Below, piece by piece: positions 16,890 to 24,666 of a stretch of 64,000 bases of DNA; within the stretch, counting starts at the first letter, position 1, and every line of letters begins with the position of its first letter. This DNA comes from Hymenobacter aranciens (lineage in GTDB: Bacteria > Bacteroidota > Bacteroidia > Cytophagales > Hymenobacteraceae): contig NZ_JAUQSY010000006.1 in the NCBI RefSeq assembly GCF_030580865.1, positions 186,001 through 250,000 on the forward strand, in the 5' to 3' direction. A program made the position numbers and the translations under genes. The notes under the pieces are model-generated. The model saw nothing but the letters and a program-made list of their open reading frames with translations, ran no database searches and had not been told where the DNA came from.

Positions 16890-17663
16890 ATGATTCTTTT
16901 TACCAACGGCCGTCTACTGCTTTTGTGCTTGGCGCTTTGGGCCAGTGGCGCGCTCAGCAGTTGCACGGTGTATGCCCCCATGCAGCCTACCGTTTCCACT
17001 ATCAGTGCGGCCGGGCAGGTGGAAGCCACTGGCAGCATTCAGGCCAGTGGCCGGCTGGAGGGGGGCGTGGTGTATGCGCCGGTGTCGCATGTGCTGGTGT
17101 CGGTGGCTGGCACTTACAAGCCAATGTTCGCGGCCCCACCTACGTATGTCTTCGGAACGCGGCAGTGGGAAGCGGGTGTCGGAAGCTACGTCGGGCTTGG
17201 CGAGCACTCGCGCCTGACCGGCCTGCTGGGCTATGGCCGCGCCATTACTAAGCGGGGCGACTATAACCTGCTGTCGAATGAAACCTGGGACGTTGTGCAG
17301 GCCGATTACAGCAAATCATTTGCTCAGCTAGGCTACACCCTCTACAACCCCAGATTTTCCTTTCATTGGCTGGTGCGCTACTCTTACTTGGCTATTAATC
17401 AACTGACGGTGGCGGACTACTACAGGAACACCCTGCAGCCGCTCGACCTAACCCGCCTTGACCGGCTGGATGCCTTGTTCTGCTTTCGCTCGCAAAAGGG
17501 TCTGCCGCCACACTGGCGCTGGCAGCTAAGCGCCGGCTGGTCGGTGCCCACCCGGCAGTATGAAGTGCTGGATGAGCATGGCTATGAAATACCGGAGGCC
17601 CGCCGAGCGCAGTTCGTGGCGGTGATGCTCGGGGTTGGGGTGGTTTTCTGTCCTACGCATTAA
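16890..17663 (+). CDS. Outer-membrane lipoprotein with beta-barrel-like domain
   Basis: I start it at the ATG at 16890, giving a lipoprotein signal ending ASGALSSC. The early mature segment (ISAAGQVEATGSIQASGRLE) and later strands (HVLVSVAGTYKPMF, WEAGVGSYVGLGEHSRLTGL, WRWQLSAGWSVPTRQYEVL) alternate polar and hydrophobic residues as in an outer-membrane barrel. Bacteroidota carry many such singletons; the function is unknown. It leads a group of three same-strand envelope genes and lies 44 bases before the next one's ATG. Confidence 0.65.
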   Translation: MILFTNGRLLLLCLALWASGALSSCTVYAPMQPTVSTISAAGQVEATGSIQASGRLEGGVVYAPVSHVLVSVAGTYKPMFAAPPTYVFGTRQWEAGVGSYVGLGEHSRLTGLLGYGRAITKRGDYNLLSNETWDVVQADYSKSFAQLGYTLYNPRFSFHWLVRYSYLAINQLTVADYYRNTLQPLDLTRLDRLDALFCFRSQKGLPPHWRWQLSAGWSVPTRQYEVLDEHGYEIPEARRAQFVAVMLGVGVVFCPTH

Positions 17664-17707
17664 GGCGGTTAGTTTTCTTACAAGGTTTACTCTTTCAGCA
17701 CCTTCTC

Positions 17708-18492
17708 ATGAAAAAATTCTCTACTTTCTGTTATTCCTGCTAGGTGGCGTTCACACCCTGCACGCCCAGGATTTGCTGACCAAGCGCAACGGCGAAGAAA
17801 TAGCCGTGCTGGTGCTGGAAGTGACGCCCACCGAAGTGAAGTACCGCCGGTTTGACAACCTCAACGGACCGCTGTTCATTTTGCGCCGCGATGAGGTGTT
17901 TATGGTGAAGTACATCAACGGCACCAAGCAGCTGTTCGACCAAGCGCCGGTGCCGCCCGCGCCCGCAGCGGCCGCTCCAGCGGCTCCGGCCCCGCTGCCG
18001 GCCCCGCCCCCGGCCGCCGACCTGGGCGGCGTGCTGGTGCCGGGCGACGAAGTCGACGACATGCAAACCGTGGCGCTCGATGGGCCGCGTATCGGCTGCA
18101 CGGTGCTCCTGGGCGGCGTGGTGAACCGCGCCCGCGAGCACATCAGCGACTTGAGCCCGTTTCTGACGCAGTTTGGCTGGCAGTTTGAAAAGCGGCTGTT
18201 TCGGATGCCCAACGGCATGAGCGGGCTGGTGGAGCTGGTACCGCTGGTGGGCGGCCTGGAGCAGGGGCGCTTCATCCCCAGCGTCAGCGGCTTGCTGGGC
18301 TTTCGGGGGGCGAAGGGGTTCGAGTTTGGCATCGGGCCAAACCTGACGCCGCTGGGTAGCAGCGTGGTGCTGGCGCTGGGCACCTCGTTTCGCTCGAACG
18401 GCATCAACTTTCCCGTCAATCTGGCCGTGGTGCCGGGCAATGGCGGAGCGCGGTTGAGCTTGCTCGTGGGGTTCAATGCCCGTCGCCGTTAA
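17708..18492 (+). CDS. Secreted protein with an apparent frameshift in its signal peptide
   Basis: The ATG at 17708 starts a frame that stops after 11 codons. If one extra A is assumed in the A-run at 17711-17716, the same ATG reads MKKILYFLLFLLGGVHTLHA, a textbook signal peptide, and continues in frame to 18492. Without it, the long frame has no good start (the nearest is a TTG at 17635 inside the previous gene). The mature protein opens with NGEEIAVLVLEVTPTEVKYR and FDNLNGPLFILRRDEVF, a domain common in Bacteroidota secreted proteins. A Pro/Ala linker (about 100-125) and a barrel-like C-terminal half follow. The cause may be a sequencing or assembly slip, a true mutation, or phase-variable expression. 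Confidence 0.65.
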
Positions 18493-18502
18493 GCCCTGCG
18501 TT

Positions 18503-19126
18503 ATGCGACTTATCTTATTATCCATCGCCCTATTGTGTAGCCAGTTGAGCCGGGGCCAGGCAGCGCAGCCGGCGGCCGATGTGCTGCTGCTGGTCAACGG
18601 CGACGAGATTCCCGGCCAGGTGCTGGCCGTCAGCAGTAGCAGCATCAGCTACCGGCCCCCGGGCCGCCCCGATACCCTGCGCCTGGCTACCGATGCGGTA
18701 TTTCTGATTCGCTTTGCCAATGGCACCCGCGAAGTGCTGCACCCGCAGTGGCCGGCCCAGCCGGGGCCGACGGCCCCACCAGGCCCCGACTCGCTGGCGG
18801 GCCTGAGTTCGGCTCAGCGCCGCACGCTGGGCCTGCGCGACGCCCGCCGCTGCTACACCAGCCGGAGCAGCTTCTGGATTTCGGCGGGCGCGGCGCTGCA
18901 GGGCGGGCCGCTGCTGGGCTTCATTGCCCCGGCCGTGATTACGGCCCACCCGGTGCCCGACGCCCGGCTGCGCGCCCCCTCGCCGACGCGGCTGGCCGAC
19001 CCCAGCTACCGCACTGCTTACCAGCAGCAGGCCCGCCACACCCGCCGCGACCGCGCCTGGGGCGGCTATGCGCTGGGCACCGCCGCCTGGCTGTTGCTGA
19101 TAAGCCTGGCATTTAACACTCAGTAG
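18503..19126 (+). CDS. Secreted protein sharing the N-terminal domain of its neighbour
   Basis: I start it at the ATG at 18503 (MRLILLSIALLCSQLSRGQA, signal peptide). The first domain, VLLLVNGDEIPGQVLAVSSS then ATDAVFLIRFANGTREVL, parallels the preceding protein's NGEEIAVLVLEV and RDEVFMVKYINGTKQLF, so the two are tandem relatives with different C-termini. This one has a Pro-rich linker, a Gly/Ala-rich hydrophobic stretch (about 135-155) and a C-terminal membrane helix (YALGTAAWLLLISLAF). Unknown role, probably in the same envelope structure. It starts 11 bases after the previous stop, so the two are an operon. Confidence 0.65.
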   Translation: MRLILLSIALLCSQLSRGQAAQPAADVLLLVNGDEIPGQVLAVSSSSISYRPPGRPDTLRLATDAVFLIRFANGTREVLHPQWPAQPGPTAPPGPDSLAGLSSAQRRTLGLRDARRCYTSRSSFWISAGAALQGGPLLGFIAPAVITAHPVPDARLRAPSPTRLADPSYRTAYQQQARHTRRDRAWGGYALGTAAWLLLISLAFNTQ

Positions 19127-19231
19127 CCACCTGCCTGACCGCGCCTACCGGCCATCACTTAACCCTAAGCCCAACCTTGCGTACAATGCTCCACGAGTTC
19201 TTTCTTTCCACAAAATTCCCCCTTTTCACTC

Positions 19232-19648
19232 ATGGACGTTAACCAGAATAACATCAACGACAGCACCGAACTGCGCGCTCGCGGCAACTGGAATGACCTC
19301 AAAGGCCAGGCCAAGCAGAAATGGGCCCAGCTCACCGACGACGACCTGACCTACGACGAAGGCCGTCAGGACGAATGGTTTGGCCGCCTGCAGCAGAAAA
19401 CCGGCGAAACGATGGACAACATCAAAAACTGGTTCAACGAAAAAGTGAACCCCGACGCCAGCACTGAGCTCAAAGCCCGCGGCAACTGGAACCAGGTGAA
19501 AGGCGAGGCCAAGCAGAAGTGGGGCCAGCTCACCGACGACGACCTCGACTACGAAGACGGCAAGCAGGACGAGTGGTTCGGCCGCCTGCAGGAGAAAACC
19601 GGCCACACCATCGACGACATCAAAGGCTGGTTTAACCGCACTTTCTAG
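19232..19648 (+). CDS. Tandem CsbD-domain stress protein
   Basis: Two near-identical CsbD-like units lie head to tail at about residues 14-68 and 78-133. Each reads ARGNWN, KGxAKQKW, QLTDDDL, DEWFGRL and KTG in the same order; single-domain members are about 60 residues. CsbD proteins are small, acidic, hydrophilic proteins induced by general stress in Bacillus and others; the molecular function is not settled. No signal peptide or membrane segment is present. The close similarity of the two halves implies recent internal duplication. It is monocistronic with a strong terminator. Confidence 0.88.
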   Translation: MDVNQNNINDSTELRARGNWNDLKGQAKQKWAQLTDDDLTYDEGRQDEWFGRLQQKTGETMDNIKNWFNEKVNPDASTELKARGNWNQVKGEAKQKWGQLTDDDLDYEDGKQDEWFGRLQEKTGHTIDDIKGWFNRTF

Positions 19649-19665
19649 AGCGTTAAACCGCTGAT

Positions 19666-19702
19666 ACAAAACGAGCCGCTTCACCGAAGCGGCTCGTTTT
19701 GT
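19666..19702. terminator. Terminator after the CsbD gene
   Basis: ACAAAACGAGCCGCTTC pairs with GAAGCGGCTCGTTTTGT around a 3-base loop, with T-runs on both strands. Confidence 0.9.
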
Positions 19703-19872
19703 TTTGTCCTTCGCTTTCTGCTCTGCCGTCGGCATCATCCGTGTATCGAAGCAAGCCGACATTTCAAGCCCGGCTTTGTTATAGAACCCACGCACAAGCA
19801 ACAGTTAAATAACCTACCTTAGCGCGCCCACGGCAGGAGCACAGCTTTGGAGTTGCCACTGCCTCGCTTACC

Positions 19873-20226
19873 ATGACCGCCGACGAACAGCACAGCCGGC
19901 TGCTAACGGCTTTCGCCCTCGGCAACGCGCTGATGTGCCTGCTGGTGGCCCAGAACCTGAGCTGGCCCTCGTTCATTGCGCTGCTGCTGATTAACTTCTT
20001 CTTCAGCCTCATGTTCCCCACTATCTTTTCGCTGGGCATTAAAGACCCGGGCCGGCACACGCCGCAGGCCTCGTCCATCCTGGTGATGGCCGTGGCGGGC
20101 GGGGCGGTATTTCCCTACCTCATGGGCAAGGTGGCCAACCACGACGTGGGCGCGGCCTACTACCTGCCCATTATCTGCTACGCCTTCATTGCCCTGTTTG
20201 GGGCGCGGCTGTACCGGGTGCGGTAG
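19873..20226 (+). pseudogene. C-terminal remnant of a FucP/GluP-type sugar MFS permease
   Basis: Only about 117 residues are present, where the family has about 420. The visible part is the last three or four membrane helices: LLINFFFSLMFPTIFSLGIK is a family landmark (FPTIF-LGIKDLG), followed by ASSILVMAVAGGAVFPYLMG and a final helix ending GARLYRVR. Upstream the frame closes at 19810-19812 and no recognisable N-terminal helices remain, so this cannot be a working transporter. The left-hand part has been lost, presumably by deletion. A terminator still follows at 20245. Confidence 0.7.
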
Positions 20227-20244
20227 CCGGCCGAACAATGCGTG

Positions 20245-20280
20245 AAACCGGCTGCTTCGGGCGAAGCAGCCGGTTTTTTT
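20245..20280 (+). terminator. Terminator after the permease remnant
   Basis: AAACCGGCTGCTT pairs with the reverse complement around CGGGC, followed by a run of T. Confidence 0.9.
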
Positions 20281-20346
20281 GTGCCCGACGGCGGGCACTA
20301 CGGACTTATTCTTGCTTAGGGCTCAGCGCATTCAATTTCTTCGCAT

Positions 20347-22863
20347 ATGCAGGCAAAATCCTTACTCCACCTCGCTACTGCCGTTCTGCTGCTGACGGGC
20401 GCCCGGGCGGCGCAGGCCCAGGGCCCCACCATCGACCCCACGTTTCAGCGCACGACCGTGTATGCGCCGGCCATTGTGCGCCAGCTCCTGCAGCAGCCCG
20501 ATGGCCGGCGCGTGGTGCTGAGCAACAGCACCCGGGCCGGCCGGATACCCGCCGGGCAGGTCCTGTGCCTGCAGGCCAACAGCAACCAGCCCGACTCGGT
20601 ATTCACCAGCAACGTGCGCGGCCTGCACGGCTGGGTGAGCTACCTGAAGCTGCTGCCGGGCGGCAAGGTGTTGCTGGTGGGGTACGACAGCCTCCGCCTG
20701 GGGGCCGTGCGCCGGCAGTACCTGCTGCGCCTCAATGCCGACGGCACTCCCGATGCGGGCTTCGATGCGCAGCTGACCAATATTAGTGCGGGTGCGGGCC
20801 AGGTGCTGAGCCAGCCCGACGGCAAGCTGGTGCTCACGGGCTACTACGGCTTTGCCGATGGCAGCAGCGCGGGGCCGCTGCTACGGCTGCTGGCCGACGG
20901 CCGCCGCGACGCGGCCTTTCAGGCCAACGCGCCCAGCCTGAGCTTTCCGGGGCCCAATGCGCTGGCGCTGCAGCCCGATGGCAAGCTGCTGCTGACCGGG
21001 CGCTTTGGGCAGCAGGGGGTGCTGCGGCTGCTGCCCACCGGCGCCCCCGACCCCACGTTTGCGGCGCCCGCGCTGGCCCAGCCCGCCGAGGTGGGTGCCA
21101 ACATTGCAGTGCAGCCCGACGGGCGCATCCTAGTGCTCAACAGCAACCCCAGCGTGGGGGGCGCCTTTCCGGTGGTGCGGCTCCTGCCCACGGGGGCCGG
21201 GGATGCGTCGTTCCAGTCGGCGCTGCGGTTCTACGCGGGTGCCTCGATGGTTAGCTCGACGCTGAATGTGCAGGCCGACGGCCGGGTGCTGGTGCACGCC
21301 TCGCAGCCGCCGGTGGGCGGGCAGTATGGCCCAATGCTGCTGCGCCTGAATGCCGATGGCAGCCCCGACCCCAGCTTTGTGCCCGCGGTGGGCAACACGT
21401 CCGTCAACGGGCTGCAGCTGCTGCCCTCGGGACAGCTGCTGCTCACGGTGGCCGATACCAGTCCGGCGGCATCGGCGCGCGGCGTGGTGCTGCTGAACGC
21501 CGACGGTACCCGCGATACCAGCCTGGTGCCGGCGCTGTTTGTGCCGGGCCAGGTGAATGACGTGGTGCGCCTGCCCGACGGCCGCTACGTGGTGGGCGGC
21601 AACTTTCTGGAGATAAACGGCGTGCCTACCCCCTACCTGGCCCGCCTGAGCGCCACGGGCGTGCCCGAGCCCGGCTTCCCGGCGGCCCCGCCCGACGACG
21701 TGGTGCACAGCGTGCTGCCGCAGCCCGACGGCAGGCTGCTGCTGGGCGGCTACTTCGGGCACCTGGGCGGCACCGCGCGGGCTGTCATCGGCCGGCTGCT
21801 GCCCACGGGCGCCGTCGATGCGGGCTTTGCCCCGCCCTTCGTGGCGGCGCCCACCTACCGGATGTTCGACGAGCGCCGCCGCCTGGCTTTGCTGCCCGAC
21901 GGCCGCATCCTGCTGACCGGGGCCACCCGCCTGGCCGGCGCCACTGCCAACGACAATGTGCTGCGCCTGCTGGATGGCCGCACCGGGCAGCCCGACCTGA
22001 GCATTCCGGACTACCAGGCCACCGACGTGCTGGTGCAGCCCAACGGCCTGCCGGTGGTGGCGGGCTTCTACCCCTCCGCCAACCCCTACATCGGGGCCGT
22101 GGTGTTCCGGCTGCTGGCCACCGGGCAGCCCGACCCCAGCTTTACGACGATGGTGGGCACGCGCAGCCTGTATGGGGGCGGCCCCTACGTCGAAAACCTG
22201 GCCCAGGACAGCACGGGGCAGCTTTTCTGCACCGGCTACTACACTTCCGATACGTCCTTGCCCTCGCCTTACGCCCACCTGTATAAGCTGACGCCGGATG
22301 GCATGCAAACGGCCATGACGAGCCACGACGGCTTCCGGTTTGCCAGCAGCGTGGCCGTGCAGGCCCTGGGCCAGGTGCTGGTAGCGGCCGACCTGACAAC
22401 GCCCCTGGCTGGCTTCGGCCTGAGCCGGCGGCTGCCCGACCTCCGCCCCGACCCCAGCTTTGCGGCAGCCAACGGCCCGGCCGGGTCCCAGCAGGTGCGG
22501 CGCCTGCTGGTGCAGCCCGATGGGGCCGTGATGGTGGCGGGCAGCTTTGTGAGCGTGGGCGGCCAGCCCATTGGCGGGCTGACCCGGCTGCTGGCCCCGG
22601 CCGTGTTGCGCACCGGCATGGCGGCAGCCACCCCCGCCACCCTGGCCTGGCCGGTGCCCGCTCGCGGGCAGCTGCACCTGTCGCTGGATGCCGCCGCCCG
22701 CCCCAGCCGCGTCGAGCTGCTCGATGCGCTGGGCCGCCCGGTGCTGCGCCAGCCCGCCACGGCCGAGCTCACGCTGGATATTTCTGCGCTGCCCGCCGGC
22801 ACCTATGTGCTGCGCGTGCACTACGCCAGCGGGCCGGTGGCGCGGCGCGTGCTGGTGGAATAA
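20347..22863 (+). CDS. Delta-60 repeat protein with type IX sorting domain
   Basis: The signal peptide (LLTGARAAQAQ) is followed by about a dozen delta-60 repeats through residue ~750. Each repeat has the form QPDGKLLLTGRF ... LRLLxTGAxDPSF, which builds a beta-propeller-like domain. The last 75 residues form a type IX C-terminal sorting domain (PVPARGQLHLSLDAAARPSR, LLDALGRPVLRQ, then LPAGTYVLRVHY and a basic end RRVLVE), so the protein should cross the outer membrane through the type IX system and be attached or released. Binding specificity is unknown. The repeats are strongly Pro/Asp/Gly-rich and the gene is very GC-rich. It is followed by the 42-bp array at 22881. Confidence 0.9.
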   Translation: MQAKSLLHLATAVLLLTGARAAQAQGPTIDPTFQRTTVYAPAIVRQLLQQPDGRRVVLSNSTRAGRIPAGQVLCLQANSNQPDSVFTSNVRGLHGWVSYLKLLPGGKVLLVGYDSLRLGAVRRQYLLRLNADGTPDAGFDAQLTNISAGAGQVLSQPDGKLVLTGYYGFADGSSAGPLLRLLADGRRDAAFQANAPSLSFPGPNALALQPDGKLLLTGRFGQQGVLRLLPTGAPDPTFAAPALAQPAEVGANIAVQPDGRILVLNSNPSVGGAFPVVRLLPTGAGDASFQSALRFYAGASMVSSTLNVQADGRVLVHASQPPVGGQYGPMLLRLNADGSPDPSFVPAVGNTSVNGLQLLPSGQLLLTVADTSPAASARGVVLLNADGTRDTSLVPALFVPGQVNDVVRLPDGRYVVGGNFLEINGVPTPYLARLSATGVPEPGFPAAPPDDVVHSVLPQPDGRLLLGGYFGHLGGTARAVIGRLLPTGAVDAGFAPPFVAAPTYRMFDERRRLALLPDGRILLTGATRLAGATANDNVLRLLDGRTGQPDLSIPDYQATDVLVQPNGLPVVAGFYPSANPYIGAVVFRLLATGQPDPSFTTMVGTRSLYGGGPYVENLAQDSTGQLFCTGYYTSDTSLPSPYAHLYKLTPDGMQTAMTSHDGFRFASSVAVQALGQVLVAADLTTPLAGFGLSRRLPDLRPDPSFAAANGPAGSQQVRRLLVQPDGAVMVAGSFVSVGGQPIGGLTRLLAPAVLRTGMAAATPATLAWPVPARGQLHLSLDAAARPSRVELLDALGRPVLRQPATAELTLDISALPAGTYVLRVHYASGPVARRVLVE

Positions 22864-22880
22864 CTAAGCGCAAAACGCCC

Positions 22881-23056
22881 GTGTAGGTGCTTGCAGGGGG
22901 CGGCCGGGGTTCCGGCCGCCCCCTGCAAGCACCTGCACGGCCCTGCCGGAATTCCGGCCGCCCCCTGCAAGCACCTACACGGCCTTGCCGGAACTCCGGC
23001 CGCCCCTTGCGAGCACCTACACGGCCTTGCCGGAACTCCGGCAGGGCCGTGTAGGT
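22881..23056. repeat. 42-bp tandem palindromic array A
   Basis: A 27-base inverted half-unit (22881-22907) faces its complement at 22912-22938 with one mismatch. Two exact 42-bp units follow (22939-22980, 22981-23022), then a partial unit. The array closes with a second hairpin (arms 23015-23033 and 23038-23056, one mismatch). Each unit contains the palindrome CCGGAAYTCCGG. It lies 17 bases after the delta-60 gene and 131 bases before the next gene, and occupies over half of the 324-base gap; the rest of the gap shows nothing I can name. Confidence 0.8.
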
Positions 23057-23187
23057 ACAGGGCATTTTAGCCGGCATTTTAGGGGATATAGCAAAACGTG
23101 GTCAGTCACTTAGGCAGGAAGTAAAATTTTTGTTTTTTGCCAAAAATTACCTACCTAGCATGAAATTCACTCCTCACCCATTGCCTT

Positions 23188-23928
23188 ATGTTGTTTCAAC
23201 CCCTCTACCGCTCCCCGGATGCGGAACCCAGCGGTGCCGACGATGCTCCCAAGCCGAAAAGCCGCGCCAAAAGCTACCTCCCCGAAGGCCAGGTAGCCCT
23301 GGCGGCCCTGGGCCTGGCCGTGGCCCCCAAGTATGCCGCCGACGTGGCCGCCCTGCCCGGCTTCGGCCTCATCTGGACCAAGCCCGATGACCTGAGCGCC
23401 CTGGCCACCGACACCCACGCCAAGGTGGGCGAGGCCGGCAGCACGCAGGCCAACCGCACCCCCAATGCCGAGGCTATCGACAAGCTCGATGCGGAAATAA
23501 TGCAGCGCCTGGGCAACGTGCGCAACTACCTCGAAGGCGCCTACGAAGACGAAAACGACGAAATAGTGCGCGGCTACCTGGCCCAGCTGGGCTTCAAGCT
23601 GCAATACGGCAGCTACATGTTTCCGCGGGGCCAGGACGACCGCCTGGCCGCCCTCGACCAGCTGCTGCTGGGCCTCGTCAAGCACGGCATCGGCGGCAAG
23701 AAATATGGCCTCGCGTACTGGACCGACATGCGCCAACGGTATAGCCAGGCCCTGACGACGGCCGGCAACGACAGCGGCACGGTATCAACGGTGGTGGACC
23801 GGAAAAACGAGCTGCTCGACCAGCTCCGTGAAATTCTCACTGGCATTTATTACCTCTTGCGGGCCCAGTTTCCCAAAAGCTGGAAAGCCAAGCTGCGCGC
23901 CTACGGCTTCCAGGAAGAAGGCTATTGA
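23188..23928 (+). CDS. Uncharacterised helical protein, 246 aa
   Basis: No function recognised; no signal peptide or membrane segment. After a low-complexity start (about 1-30) the chain is mainly helical: QVALAALGLAVAPKYAADVA, LDAEIMQRLGNVRNYLEGAY, LAALDQLLLGLVKHGIG, NELLDQLREILTGIYYLLRA. It ends KAKLRAYGFQEEGY. The order of segments (a helical half, a D-R-Y helix, then a TGxxY helix and a final YGF/YGI) recalls the 230-residue protein at 45553-46245, which also sits beside a 42-bp array; homology is possible but not shown. The ATG at 23188 is preferred over upstream starts. A terminator follows. Confidence 0.65.
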   Translation: MLFQPLYRSPDAEPSGADDAPKPKSRAKSYLPEGQVALAALGLAVAPKYAADVAALPGFGLIWTKPDDLSALATDTHAKVGEAGSTQANRTPNAEAIDKLDAEIMQRLGNVRNYLEGAYEDENDEIVRGYLAQLGFKLQYGSYMFPRGQDDRLAALDQLLLGLVKHGIGGKKYGLAYWTDMRQRYSQALTTAGNDSGTVSTVVDRKNELLDQLREILTGIYYLLRAQFPKSWKAKLRAYGFQEEGY

Positions 23929-23945
23929 GCGCACCGGAGCACGAA

Positions 23946-23987
23946 GCCCAAAAAGCCCGTCCGGAGTCCCGGGCGGGCTTTTTGGGC
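23946..23987. terminator. Bidirectional terminator between convergent genes
   Basis: GCCCAAAAAGCCCG pairs with CGGGCTTTTTGGGC, giving T-runs on both strands. It serves the gene at 23188 and the Uma2 gene. Confidence 0.85.
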
Positions 23988-24006
23988 TTTGCCTGGCATC
24001 CGGCGG

Positions 24007-24618
24007 CTACCCGCCCGACGGCCCCTCGTCGAACACCTCGCGCCAGTCGATAGTCAGCCCGGGCAACGTCGCCACGGGCATCAGCCCGGGCTCGGCGTAC
24101 TCGCCCGAGGGCTGGTATTCCCCCGCTTCGTCAAGCTGATACGTCTGGATGGTCTGCAGCCCTGGGATGACAATCCAGTACTCGCGCACGCCGTTCTCCT
24201 CGTAGAGGTCGAACTTGGTTTTGGTGTCGCGGCTGGTGTTGCCGGGCGAGAGGATTTCGATAATCCAGTCGGGCGCGCCGAGGCAGCCACGCTCGTCCAG
24301 CTTGCCGGGGTCGCACACCACGAAAATATCCGGCTGCACCACCGTGCGGATTTGGGCGTCGCCGTTGCCGGTGCTACGAGTGAGGCGCACATCAAGTGGC
24401 GCATGAAACATCCGACACCGACTTCCCCGCAAAAAACTTAGAATTGACAACTCCAGTCGCTGCGACAATTCCTGGTGCCGTACGCTAGGCCCTGCCATCG
24501 GCCGCATCAGCTTGCCTTTAATGAGTTCTACGAACTCATTAAACTGCCAGGACAGATAGTCGGCATACGAATACGTTCCGTTCGGGTCGAGCTGCGAAAG
24601 CGAGGTGATGGGAGTCAT
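24007..24618 (-). CDS. Uma2-family (DUF820) restriction-endonuclease-fold protein
   Basis: 203 residues matching the Uma2 family, which has a PD-(D/E)XK nuclease-like core. Family landmarks are FVELIKGKLMRPMAGPSVRH near the start, VQPDIFVVCDPGKL, then GAPDWIIEILSPGNTSRD with KTKFDLYEENGVREYWIV. The candidate active-site residues are the Asp of QPDI, the Glu of IIEILSP and the Lys of TKFDLYEE. Uma2 genes are scattered, often multicopy, and frequently exchanged between genomes. Their true substrate is not established. It is a single gene between two unrelated genes, with no methylase partner here. Confidence 0.85.
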   Translation of the reverse strand: MTPITSLSQLDPNGTYSYADYLSWQFNEFVELIKGKLMRPMAGPSVRHQELSQRLELSILSFLRGSRCRMFHAPLDVRLTRSTGNGDAQIRTVVQPDIFVVCDPGKLDERGCLGAPDWIIEILSPGNTSRDTKTKFDLYEENGVREYWIVIPGLQTIQTYQLDEAGEYQPSGEYAEPGLMPVATLPGLTIDWREVFDEGPSGG

Positions 24619-24666
24619 AAAGTCGCAACAAAGTGGTTTCTGTAAAAATACGTTGGCCGTATAGTT

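Noticed and set aside
21130..22821. 563-codon minus-strand frame within the delta-60 gene
   Set aside because: Antisense shadow; composition is Gln/His/Gly-rich with no recognisable domain.
22881..23056. CRISPR array or repeat-protein gene
   Set aside because: Units follow each other directly, with no unique spacers and no cas genes. A minus-strand open frame giving 14-residue repeats is a by-product of a 42-base period divisible by three.
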